From assembly GCA_016199925.1 (NCBI GenBank), contig JACQFT010000215.1, positions 1 through 35,249 of the forward strand: a stretch of DNA of 35,249 nucleotides, read 5' to 3'. How positions within the stretch are numbered: the first letter of the stretch is position 1; each line of letters begins with the position of its first letter. Below the pieces are notes generated by a model. It was not told the origin of the DNA, did not search any database, and saw only the letters and a program-made list of their open reading frames with translations. The position numbers and the translations under genes were made by a program. Shown here one piece after another: positions 7,652 to 16,014 of this stretch. The DNA comes from Opitutia bacterium (GTDB lineage Bacteria > Verrucomicrobiota > Verrucomicrobiia > Opitutales > Opitutaceae).

Positions 7652-8665
7652 ATGCTGCCCGACCTCATCGACGCTTTCGGCGCGACCGACCCGCTGACTT
7701 ACCTCGCGGTGTTTCTCGGCGCGTCGCTGCTGATGCTGTGGCGGCTGGAGGCGATGCTCGACCACGGCCTGGAAGGCACGGCGCTCGGCACACTCGTGAT
7801 GCCGTTCTGCTCGGGGCTGGGGAATCTGCTTTTCGTGTTCATCATGGTGCGGCGCGGCGGACCGGCTTCGGCGGTGCTGACCAACAGTCTCGTCAACAAC
7901 GTCACGAACCTGACGCTGCTGCTCGGGTTGCCGGCGTTGTGCTGGACGCTGCTGGTCGTGCCGGCGGGCAAGGCTGCGGTGAAATCCGAAGGGAAGAAAA
8001 GCGGCGCGGCGAAGAGCGCGAGCGCGCCGCAGATCAACCGGCTGTCGCTCGTGCTGACGCTGACGGCAGTGGTGTTTTTCACGGGCGCGACGTGGCTGCT
8101 GGGGCGCGACGGCGCGCTGAGCCGCACGGACGGCGCGGTGCTGATCGGGCTGTTTGGTTTTTGGCAATGCTTCCAGGTTTACGACGTGATGAAACACAAC
8201 CTGACGCGGCGGGCGTCGTTCGGGTTCGGGTTTTATGCCGACCTCGTGCTCGTGGCGGCGGGTGCGTGGCTGATCTACGAGAGTCTCGACTGGCTGGTGG
8301 CGTGGCTGGGCCAGCAGAAGAGCGGATTCGTGAGCGCGGCGAACCTCGGCTGGCTGAGCGGCTGGCTGATGGTGCTGCCGAACGCGCTGCTGGCGGTTTT
8401 CTGGGGCTGGAAGGGGCGCGCGGATGTCGTCTATAGCTCGCAGGTCGGCGACGGGCACATCTGCATCCCGTTTGGCGTCGGGCTGCTCGCGCTGTTGCAC
8501 CCGGTGAAAGTCGGCGCGGTTTTTCAGGACGGGCTGCTGCTCCTGGCCGGCGCCGCCGGATTGCACGCGGTGTTTCTGCTGACGGCGGGCGGGCTGCCGC
8601 GCTGGGCCGGTGCGCTCTTCGTCGCGGCCTACGCGTGGTTCTTGTGGGACGGGCTGCTGGGGTGA
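7652..8665 (+). CDS. CaCA (sodium/calcium exchanger) superfamily membrane protein, divergent
   Basis: 337 aa, two membrane halves: EGTALGTLVMPFCSGLGNLLFVFIM...NSLVNNVTNLTLLLGL and LSGWLMVLPNALLAVFWGWKGRADVVYSSQVGDGHICIPFGVGLL, resembling alpha repeats. Confidence 0.7.
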   Translation: MLPDLIDAFGATDPLTYLAVFLGASLLMLWRLEAMLDHGLEGTALGTLVMPFCSGLGNLLFVFIMVRRGGPASAVLTNSLVNNVTNLTLLLGLPALCWTLLVVPAGKAAVKSEGKKSGAAKSASAPQINRLSLVLTLTAVVFFTGATWLLGRDGALSRTDGAVLIGLFGFWQCFQVYDVMKHNLTRRASFGFGFYADLVLVAAGAWLIYESLDWLVAWLGQQKSGFVSAANLGWLSGWLMVLPNALLAVFWGWKGRADVVYSSQVGDGHICIPFGVGLLALLHPVKVGAVFQDGLLLLAGAAGLHAVFLLTAGGLPRWAGALFVAAYAWFLWDGLLG

Positions 8666-8691
8666 CGCGCCGGTGCGCCCCGGCGGCGGAG

Positions 8692-9108
8692 CTACTCGAG
8701 CGGATTGGCGCGGAATTTGGCGCTGAGTTGGAAGAACGGTTTTTGCGCTTCGAGCCACATCGGGTCCTGGCGGATTTCGGCCATGGATTTCCGGGTGTTG
8801 TTGCAGAAAAGAAAACTGGTCGCGCCGGTCTTGAGGCAGGCGTCGAAGCGAGTGCCGGCGGCATCGTGCGCGAACTCGAAGTCGCCGACGGTCTGCGTGT
8901 GCTCGGCCATGACGGCCCGCAGCGGCTGGAGATCGGCGGCGAACAGGCGCCGGTAGCTCTCGGCACGCGGGCCGTCGTAGGCGAGGATCGCGCCGCCGTC
9001 GCTGCGGAGGGAGACCAAAATCCACTCGTCGAACACGGTCTTCGTGTAAGCGGAGTTCATGCGGCCGAGGGTGAGGATGACGGCGGACTTGGCTTCTTCG
9101 AGATTCAT
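8692..9108 (-). CDS. Conserved hypothetical protein
   Basis: 138 aa MNLEEAKSAVILTLGRMNSAYTKTVFDEWILVSLRSDGGAILAYDGPRAESYRRLF...; start trimmed to Met at 9108 in the longer ORF 8692..9714. Protein-like composition, unlike its extension. Confidence 0.7.
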   Translation of the reverse strand: MNLEEAKSAVILTLGRMNSAYTKTVFDEWILVSLRSDGGAILAYDGPRAESYRRLFAADLQPLRAVMAEHTQTVGDFEFAHDAAGTRFDACLKTGATSFLFCNNTRKSMAEIRQDPMWLEAQKPFFQLSAKFRANPLE

Positions 9109-9215
9109 GGGTCGGCCCTTGTCTGCGGGAACGGTCGGCGGGATTCGAGAAAATTTGCGCGGCGGCGGACCAGCCGGCCGCACCGGCCGCGGGCCCGCGG
9201 GGCGCCGGTGCCCGG

Positions 9216-9695
9216 TCACACCGGGCCCACGGACCAGAGGGCGGCGGCGAGCAGCAGGAGCGCGGAGCGTTGGCCGATGGCGCGGAGGGCCTGGCGCAGT
9301 TTCGGGGCGAGTTCGCTGAGCTCCTCGTGGTGGGTGGCGGCCAGGCGCGCGATGACCGATTCGCCCTTTTTCGTGAGTTGCAGTTCCACGGCGCGCCGGT
9401 CGCTGGTCGAGCGCACGCGCCGCACCAAGTTGCGTTCCTCCAACCGGTCGAGCAGTTCGACCGCGCTGTGGTGCCGGAGCAGCAACTCGCGGGCGAGGGC
9501 GCCGACCGTCGTGGGGCCCTGGTCGGACGCGGCTTTGAGTGCCAGGAGCGCCTGATAATGCTGGGGGGTGAGGCCGACATGCTTCGCGGCCTTCGCGCTG
9601 AAATCCAGGAAGCGGCGGAGGGAGTTCCGAAAGGCGGCCAGGGCCCGGTAGTCGGCCGGGGTGGGGGGGGAGGGGCGTTTCGCCGAGGCGGGCAT
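9216..9695 (-). CDS. MarR family transcriptional regulator
   Basis: LTPQHYQALLALKAASDQGPTTVGALARELLLRHHSAVELLDRLEERNLVRRVRSTSDRRAVELQLTKKGESVI: MarR winged-helix pattern. Confidence 0.93.
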   Translation of the reverse strand: MPASAKRPSPPTPADYRALAAFRNSLRRFLDFSAKAAKHVGLTPQHYQALLALKAASDQGPTTVGALARELLLRHHSAVELLDRLEERNLVRRVRSTSDRRAVELQLTKKGESVIARLAATHHEELSELAPKLRQALRAIGQRSALLLLAAALWSVGPV

Positions 9696-9805
9696 GGGGG
9701 GAATCTGACGGCACCGGGGCCGTTCGTCAACACTGCCGCGACTATATCGCCGGGCGATGGAAAAAAGCTTGTCTCGCCGCCGGCGATTCGTTGAGTCGGA
9801 GCCTG

Positions 9806-9902
9806 ACGGCCGTCATCCCGGCGGTGTGCAGTTGTCCGCGAAGCTTGCTGGTCTCATTGGTGTGGAACCTAAAGCTTGGTGTCATGCCGGGGTGGCGGCC
9901 GT
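9806..9902. repeat. ~97-bp inverted-repeat element
   Basis: ACGGCCGTCATCCCGGC (9806-9822) vs GCCGGGGTGGCGGCCGT (9886-9902): 15/17 inverted match. Interior carries two AAGCTTG copies. Confidence 0.7.
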
Positions 9903-9932
9903 TTCGTCTCCGGTCCTCGGGGAGGCGCGGCG

Positions 9933-10418
9933 TCACCGGCCGGCGCCGTGAAGGTAGGCCGAGGTGAGGCGTTCGTTTTTGCGCGGCCCCGAGACGGTCC
10001 ACCGGAGCACGACGCGATCGGCGAGGAGGGCGAGTTCGGCCGAGTAGCAGTCGGCGCAGCACTGGTGCGCGCCGACGGAGGCCCACGCGGCGCGCCCGCC
10101 CGCGACGGGTGCGAGGTCGACTAGATGCACGGGATGCCGCGGGCCGAGGCGGATCTGCTCGAGCCGCAGCAACGCGCCGCCGAGCCGGGTCCAACGGTAG
10201 GCGTTGTGGAAACGGACGGCCGGTCCGCCGGCGGCGGACCAGACGCCGGTTTCGGCGAAATCAACCGTCGCCGGGCCGGGAGTCGCAGTCTCGACCGAAC
10301 CCGCACCGGTGAGGTCGGCCGCCGCGGCGCCGCCGCGGGCGGCCGAAAACTCGGAGGCCCGCACTTGGCGGAGCCGCCCGAGCAATTCTGCGGCCGGGTC
10401 CACGGGCGGAGCGCTCAC
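9933..10418 (-). CDS. DUF6314-like family protein
   Basis: 161 aa ...ETGVWSAAGGPAVRFHNAYRWTRLGGALLRLEQIRLGPRHPVHLVDLAPV...; GTG start overlaps the upstream asparaginase stop (GTGA). Confidence 0.65.
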   Translation of the reverse strand: MSAPPVDPAAELLGRLRQVRASEFSAARGGAAAADLTGAGSVETATPGPATVDFAETGVWSAAGGPAVRFHNAYRWTRLGGALLRLEQIRLGPRHPVHLVDLAPVAGGRAAWASVGAHQCCADCYSAELALLADRVVLRWTVSGPRKNERLTSAYLHGAGR

Positions 10419-10900
10419 GCTTTGGGCTCGAAGCGGCTGGCGGCGCGATTTTTCTTCACCGAGCCGGCCGGAGCGACGATGCCGTTCATCGCGATGTAAA
10501 CGCCCGGCGGGAGCGCCTGGACGGCACCGATGGCGCAGCCGAGGTTGAAGACGGCGTCGCTGTTGCGGAAACGCGCCGGCTGCATGGAGCCGGTCAGGAC
10601 GATGACTTTGCCCTCGATCCCCTCGAGGCGGGCGGCGGTCTCGGTCATGGTGTCGGTGCCATGGGTGATGAGGATCAGGTGCTCGGGCGCCGCTTCGACC
10701 CGCTGCCGGATGAGCGCGCGGTCCGCCCCGGTCATGGCGAGGCTGTCCTTTTGGAGAACCGACTCGACGACGAAATCGAACGTGACGTTGGACTCGCGCA
10801 GGACGGGGCCGACTTGCGGCTCGCCGACTTCGTAGGCGCTGGCGGCATCGAAGTAAACCTTGTCGATCGTCCCCCCGGTGGAAATCACGCGCAGTTGCAT
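10415..10900 (-). CDS. Single-domain (N-terminal domain only) asparaginase-like protein
   Basis: 161 aa MQLRVISTGGTIDKVYF..., LILITHGTDTMTETAARL, VLTGSMQPARFRNSDAVFNLG: asparaginase TGGTI and HGTDT motifs present. Start trimmed from 11134. Confidence 0.88.
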   Translation of the reverse strand: MQLRVISTGGTIDKVYFDAASAYEVGEPQVGPVLRESNVTFDFVVESVLQKDSLAMTGADRALIRQRVEAAPEHLILITHGTDTMTETAARLEGIEGKVIVLTGSMQPARFRNSDAVFNLGCAIGAVQALPPGVYIAMNGIVAPAGSVKKNRAASRFEPKA

Positions 10901-10966
10901 GGCGGATGATTGCGGGAGAGGCGCGGCGAGTTCAAAGATTTTCGGCGGGCGGGCGGTCGGGCAGGG

Positions 10967-11072
10967 TCTTTTGTTTTGGAAAACGTGGAGCCGCGTCGCC
11001 CTCGGCGCGGATGATTCGTCGGAACGCGGCGAGGGCGCCGCATCCCCAGCAGAAGCGGTCCAAAACAAAAGA
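10967..11072. repeat. ~106-bp element with 14-bp terminal inverted repeats TCTTTTGTTTTGGA
   Basis: TCTTTTGTTTTGGA at 10967-10980 and TCCAAAACAAAAGA at 11059-11072. Interior contains CGTCGCCCTCGGCGCGG and the opposed GCGGCGAGGGCGCCGC. Confidence 0.8.
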
Positions 11073-11142
11073 ACCTGGCCGGTCGGGCGAAGGTCGCTGC
11101 GCAGGAGTTGCGTGGCGGCGACGAGGGCGCACACTCCCGGGA

Positions 11143-12321
11143 ATGCTGCGGAGACCGAACATCGTCTGGATCGTCACCACGCAGTGGCGCGCGCAGGCCT
11201 GCGGCTACGCGGGCGACCCGAATGCGCGCACGCCGTGGCTGGATGCGTTGGCGAGCGAGTCGACGAACTACCCGCAGGCGGTCACCCCGCACCCGATGGG
11301 GCCCCAGGCGCGCGCGGCGTTGCTCACCGGAAAACTGTGCCCGCTGAACGGAGTGTCCGACTACTGGGACCCGCTGCCGGTCGACCAGCGGACAATCGCC
11401 CACGCGATGCGGGAGCGGGGCTACACGACGGCGTTCTTCGGCAAGTGGCATTTGGCGGAACGAGACCGCGACGTGGCGCTGGTGGGTGAGGCGCACGCCA
11501 AGATGCTGGTGCCCGAGCAAAGGCGGGGGGGATTTGAATTTTGGGAGGGATTTGAGAGCGGGTTCTTGATCAACGATCCGTGGCTCCATGGCACCAGGCT
11601 CGCCGAGCCGAGGCATTTCAAGGGCTATCAATCGGACGTGGTCGGCGAGCGGGCGGCGCGGTGGATGCAGGAATCGCACGGCGCGCCGTATTTCTGCGTG
11701 GTGAGTCTGGAACCGCCGCATCCGCCCTATGACGCGCCCGCGCCACACCTGAAGGCCTACGATGCGGGGGCGATTGTCTTGCGGGCCAATGTGCCGCGCG
11801 GCGGCGAAACCGAAGCGCAGGCGCGCCGGGAACTGGCCGGTTACTACCGGCACCTCGAGGCCACGGACCGGGCCGTCGGGCGATTGCTGGCCGAGATCGG
11901 CCTCGGCGAAACCGTGGTCGTTTTTACTTCCGTTCACGGCGACATGCACGGATCGCACGGGCACTTCCGCAAGGGCTGGCCCTACGAGGAGTCGGTTCGA
12001 GTCCCGCTCCTGGTCCGGCACCCGGCGGGTGCGCCGAAGACGGACGGCAGCATCGTCAGCCTGGTCGATCTCCCCGCGATGACGGTGGCCTGGGCTGAAC
12101 AAAAGGAATGGTCTTCGACCCGGCAGACCGCGTGGATCAGCATACCGAAGGCCTCGGCGCTCGCCAAACAATGCCCGTTTGCCTGGCACGGATCGAGAGG
12201 GGCGCGGCAGAAACAGATTCGAGTCGAACCCTCCGCCGCCGCGGCGGCGGCCGGAGAACGGCCGACCGAATTGCGGTTCGATTTGGCCGCCGATCCGTTC
12301 GAGCTGTGCCGTTTGGAGTGA
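11143..12321 (+). CDS. Sulfatase-fold protein, predicted catalytically inactive
   Basis: PNIVWIVTTQWRAQACGYAGDPNARTPWLDALA, QARAALLTGK, GYTTAFFGKWHL, VVFTSVHGDMHGSHGHFRKGWPYEESVRVPLLVRHP: clear sulfatase scaffold, with catalytic Cys/Ser and metal residues substituted. Confidence 0.88.
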   Translation: MLRRPNIVWIVTTQWRAQACGYAGDPNARTPWLDALASESTNYPQAVTPHPMGPQARAALLTGKLCPLNGVSDYWDPLPVDQRTIAHAMRERGYTTAFFGKWHLAERDRDVALVGEAHAKMLVPEQRRGGFEFWEGFESGFLINDPWLHGTRLAEPRHFKGYQSDVVGERAARWMQESHGAPYFCVVSLEPPHPPYDAPAPHLKAYDAGAIVLRANVPRGGETEAQARRELAGYYRHLEATDRAVGRLLAEIGLGETVVVFTSVHGDMHGSHGHFRKGWPYEESVRVPLLVRHPAGAPKTDGSIVSLVDLPAMTVAWAEQKEWSSTRQTAWISIPKASALAKQCPFAWHGSRGARQKQIRVEPSAAAAAAGERPTELRFDLAADPFELCRLE

Positions 12322-12430
12322 GCACAGCCTGCCGCCCGCGGGTGCGGTCGTCGGGTTCGCCGCGCGCCGACGGGCGTCCGCCAGGCGCCGGTTGAGGCGG
12401 GCCGGACCGGGCGGCGACCCGCACTGGGCG

Positions 12431-13945
12431 TCAGGCGCGGCTGGCCGGCGCGGGATTGAGCGCGACCGGCGGCGCGGCGGTGGCTGGCGGCGGGCAAGTC
12501 TCGGCGAGCTTCGCGCGAGGGAGGTGCAGCCGGAAGACTGCGCCGGTCGCGACCGGGAGCGCTTCGATCTCGGCGCCGTGCGCCTGCACGAGGCGGCGGC
12601 AGAGCGAGAGGCCCAGGCCGTTGCCGGTGGCTTTGGTGCTGTGGAACGGCTCGAACAGCCGCGCGCGCACGGCCGGCGACAGGCCGGGTCCGGTGTCGGC
12701 GAAATCGACGCAGACAACGCCGCTCTGCTCGCGCACGGTGACGCGGATGGCGCGCTCGCCCGGGTGCGTCTCGAGGGCCTGGCGGGAGTTGTTGAGCAGG
12801 TTGAGGAAGACCTGGCCGATTTGCTGCGGATCGATGCAAAGCGGCGCCAAATCGGGCGGGCAGTCGAGCGTGAGGACGATCTGGGCGCGGCGCAGGTCGG
12901 CGCCGATGAGCTCTTGCGTTTCCGCCAGCAGCGTGGCGAGCGAAGTCAGGCGGCGCGTGGGCGGGGCGTTGCGGGCGAAGGCGAGGAGGTTGCCGACGAT
13001 GCGCCGCACGCGCTCGGCGGTCAGTTGCAGTTTGGTGCCGGCCTCCACCGCGGCGGGGCCGCAACTGCCGGTCGCCAGCAGGTCGGCATAGCCGGTGATG
13101 ACGGTGAGCGGGCTGTTGATCTCATGCGCGATGCCGGCCATCAGTTCGCCGAGCAGGTGCATCTTGTCGCCGTGCATGAGGCGGCGGTGCGCCTCCTGGA
13201 GGTCGGCGAAGGCCTGGCGCAACTCGGCGGTGCGCTCCGCGACGCGTTGTTCGAGCACGGCGTTGGCGGCCTCGATCCGGCGCTCGTAGCGACGGGTGAG
13301 CGAATGGGCGACGCCGGCGCCGACGGCCGCCATCCCGAGGACGAGTGGCGCCGCCAGCGCGCCCAAGCGCCAGGCGAACGCCCGGAAATGTTGCGCGGTG
13401 GCCGCCATGTCTTCGTGCACCGCCACCAGCCAGGAGGTGCCCGGGACCGGCTCGAAATAGACCTGAACGGCATGCTGGCCGTCGGGGCCCGGGATGGAGT
13501 ATTGGCCGCAGCACGTCTGGCCCGCCGCGGCCACGCGCCCGACCGGAGTGAGCCGCCCCGTGCCGTCGAGGCGGACTTCCTGCGCGGCCGTCGAGGTGCC
13601 GACCAGCGCGGGGTTCGGGTGGGTGAGGAGCCGGCCCTGCGCGTCGAGCAGCGAGATATATCGCGTGCTCTCGGTCATGCCCTGCATGGTGAGTTGCAGG
13701 CGGGCGACGACCTGCGCCGGCGTCGCGCCCCCCTGCAGTTCGTCCGCGAGGAGCCGGCTCGTCGCCTTGGCCTGCCAGCGAGCGGCGTCGAGCCGCTCGT
13801 CCATCAGTTCGTCTTTGAATTGCTCAAACAAAAACCAGCCGCCGGCGGCGCTGACGACCAACACGCTGGCGGCGACGAGCAGGAAAATTTTTGAGCCGGG
13901 ACGACTCAGTCGCCAGGGAGTAAGCGTGGCCGAGAGCGGATACAT
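12431..13945 (-). CDS. Membrane sensor histidine kinase (Cache-like sensor, HisKA, HATPase_c)
   Basis: TM, periplasmic domain, TM, then LLGELMAGIAHEINSPLTVITGYADLL (H-box), NLLNNSRQAL (N-box), FADTGPGL (G1) and TGNGLGLSLCRRL (G2). Confidence 0.93.
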   Translation of the reverse strand: MYPLSATLTPWRLSRPGSKIFLLVAASVLVVSAAGGWFLFEQFKDELMDERLDAARWQAKATSRLLADELQGGATPAQVVARLQLTMQGMTESTRYISLLDAQGRLLTHPNPALVGTSTAAQEVRLDGTGRLTPVGRVAAAGQTCCGQYSIPGPDGQHAVQVYFEPVPGTSWLVAVHEDMAATAQHFRAFAWRLGALAAPLVLGMAAVGAGVAHSLTRRYERRIEAANAVLEQRVAERTAELRQAFADLQEAHRRLMHGDKMHLLGELMAGIAHEINSPLTVITGYADLLATGSCGPAAVEAGTKLQLTAERVRRIVGNLLAFARNAPPTRRLTSLATLLAETQELIGADLRRAQIVLTLDCPPDLAPLCIDPQQIGQVFLNLLNNSRQALETHPGERAIRVTVREQSGVVCVDFADTGPGLSPAVRARLFEPFHSTKATGNGLGLSLCRRLVQAHGAEIEALPVATGAVFRLHLPRAKLAETCPPPATAAPPVALNPAPASRA

Positions 13946-14058
13946 GACGTATTCTTACAGATGGTCACGCTAGACCTGCCAGGCCGGCGGCTTGTTCCAC
14001 GGGGGCGCGGGCTTGACGCTTGCCGGGGCGGGCGGCGCGGTGTTGCCTGCCGGCACGG

Positions 14059-14604
14059 ATGACGGCGCCGGATTTCACCAATCTTTATCTCGTCGGTTTC
14101 ATGGGCACGGGCAAAACCACCGTGGGCCGGCAGGCCGCGGGCGAACTCGGCGCGCGGTTCCTCGACAGCGACCACGAGATCGAACGCGCCACGGGACGGA
14201 CGGTCGCGCAGATTTTCGCCGAGGACGGGGAGCCGGCGTTTCGGGCGCTGGAGCGGAAGTTCATCGTGGAAGAGCATCCGGCCAGCGGCTGCGTCGTCGC
14301 GTGCGGGGGCGGCCTGATCGTGCCGGACGGGAGACTGGAGCTGTTGCTCGCGCGCGGCGTGGTGGTGTGTCTGCACGCGTCGCTGCCGACGATTCTGCGG
14401 CGCACGGCGCGCTCGGCCCACCGGCCGTTGCTGCAGGTGGAGGATCGCGAGGCGCGCCTCCGCGAACTCTACGCGAAGCGCGAGGCCGTCTACCGCCGCG
14501 TCGGGCTGACCGTGCTGACCGACGGCCGTCCCCGGCGCGAGGTGGTGGCGCAGGTGCGGCGGCTCTACCAGCGGGAAGTCGAGGCGCTGGCGGGAAAATC
14601 CTGA
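14059..14604 (+). CDS. aroK: Shikimate kinase
   Basis: MTAPDFTNLYLVGFMGTGKTTVGRQAAGELGARFLDSDHEIERATGRTVAQIFAEDGEPAFRALE and VVACGGGLI: P-loop and shikimate kinase motifs. Confidence 0.93.
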   Translation: MTAPDFTNLYLVGFMGTGKTTVGRQAAGELGARFLDSDHEIERATGRTVAQIFAEDGEPAFRALERKFIVEEHPASGCVVACGGGLIVPDGRLELLLARGVVVCLHASLPTILRRTARSAHRPLLQVEDREARLRELYAKREAVYRRVGLTVLTDGRPRREVVAQVRRLYQREVEALAGKS

Positions 14605-14607
14605 CGC

Positions 14608-15792
14608 ATGGAGCCGGTGCTGCCCGCAATCCTGGCCGGGGAAGCGCGCGAGCGGCTGCGCGCGCGGCTGCGCTCGGCCGGGTTCGACGAGGTGCGGTTC
14701 GCGCGAGTCGGGGCGGAACGGCCGGCCGGTTTGCGCGAGTGGCTGGCGGCCGGCAATCATGCCGACATGGCGTGGTTGGAACGGACCGCCGGCAAGCGGA
14801 TGAACGCCGACCTCGTGCTGCCCGGCGCGCGCAGCGTGATCATCCTCGGAGTGAATTACGCCAACGGGGACGAGTCCGCCGCGGCCCCGGCCGGCGAACC
14901 CCGGCCGCCCGTCTGGGCGCGCTATGCGTTGCACGACGATTACCATGACACGATCAAGCCGGGGCTCGTCGCCGCGGGCCGGATGCTGGAGGACGCGTGC
15001 GGGCTCGGGGCGCGCGACTACCGCTACTACGTCGATACCGGGCCGGTGCTCGAGCGCGGTTGGGCGGCGCGCAGCGGGCTCGGTTTCCTCGGCAAGAACG
15101 GCATGTTGATCTCGAAGCGGCACGGGAACTGGCTGTTTCTCGCGACGATCCTGGTGCGCGCGGAGATCGAGCCCGACGCGCCGTTGCGCAAAAAGGAACT
15201 GCCGGCCGACGGCGCCGAGCCGGCGGGGCTGCTCTGCGGCAAATGCACGCGGTGCCTCGACGCTTGTCCGACGGCGGCGATCACGGCGCCGGGCGTCGTC
15301 GACGCGCGGCGGTGCATCTCGTATCAGACGATTGAGAACAAGGGCGTCATCCCGCGGGGGCTGCGTGCCGGCATCGGCCGGCGCATCTACGGGTGCGACG
15401 TGTGCCTGGAGGTTTGCCCGTGGAACCGCTTCGCGCAGGCGGGGCACAAACTGCTGCTGGCGGCGCGCGGGGAGATCGGAGATCTGTCGCTGCGCGAGAT
15501 TCTCGAGCTGACGCCGGCGCGTTTCGCCGCGGTGTTTCGGCGGACGGCGATCAAGCGCCTGAAGCTCGCCGGACTGTTGCGCAACGCCTGCGTCGTCGCC
15601 GGCAATTCGGGCGAGGCGGTGCTGCTGCCGCCGCTCGCGCGGCTGGCCGCGCACGAGTCGCCGCTCGTGCGGGCGCACGCGGTGTGGGCGGTGCGGCGGC
15701 TCGCGGGGGAGGGCGCGGCGGCGTGGCTCGGCGCCGCGCGGGCGCGCGAAACGGAGGCGAGCGTGCTGGTCGAATACGGCGACGGAGCGTAG
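14608..15792 (+). CDS. queG: Epoxyqueuosine reductase
   Basis: CGKCTRCLDACPTAAI and CDVCLEVCPWNRFA 4Fe-4S motifs, GFLGKNGMLI, C-terminal HEAT-like repeat. Confidence 0.95.
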   Translation: MEPVLPAILAGEARERLRARLRSAGFDEVRFARVGAERPAGLREWLAAGNHADMAWLERTAGKRMNADLVLPGARSVIILGVNYANGDESAAAPAGEPRPPVWARYALHDDYHDTIKPGLVAAGRMLEDACGLGARDYRYYVDTGPVLERGWAARSGLGFLGKNGMLISKRHGNWLFLATILVRAEIEPDAPLRKKELPADGAEPAGLLCGKCTRCLDACPTAAITAPGVVDARRCISYQTIENKGVIPRGLRAGIGRRIYGCDVCLEVCPWNRFAQAGHKLLLAARGEIGDLSLREILELTPARFAAVFRRTAIKRLKLAGLLRNACVVAGNSGEAVLLPPLARLAAHESPLVRAHAVWAVRRLAGEGAAAWLGAARARETEASVLVEYGDGA

Positions 15793-15876
15793 GGGCGCGC
15801 CCGTCGGTCCGCCTTCATTCGCGGTGGGTCCGATTCCCCGAAGCCAGCTCCGGCTTGGTCGGGATCGGAAAGTTCC

Positions 15877-15979
15877 GGGGAGCGCCCGCGTCCCGCGGGC
15901 TATCCTCGGCGTCTCGCCGAGGATGTTCGGAGGTGCCGGCGAGACGCCGGCACCAGCACGCGAGACGCGTGCGCTCCCC
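15877..15979. repeat. Four-hairpin cruciform array inside a GGGGAGCGC/GCGCTCCCC inverted repeat
   Basis: Perfect hairpins, each with a 3-nt loop: 15884-15900 GCCCGCG-TCC-CGCGGGC; 15903-15923 TCCTCGGCG-TCT-CGCCGAGGA; 15932-15954 GGTGCCGGCG-AGA-CGCCGGCACC; 15956-15972 GCACGCG-AGA-CGCGTGC. Confidence 0.9.
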
Positions 15980-16014
15980 GAGCCAAGATGAATTCGCGAT
16001 TTGCATGGGGTTTG

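Noticed and set aside
7397-9733. 778-aa minus-strand ORF
   Set aside because: Runs through the exchanger, hypothetical and marR genes in a shadow frame; no recognisable domain.
10885-12717. 610-aa minus-strand ORF
   Set aside because: Antisense to the sulfatase-fold gene, no motifs; the plus-strand sulfatase scaffold is convincing.
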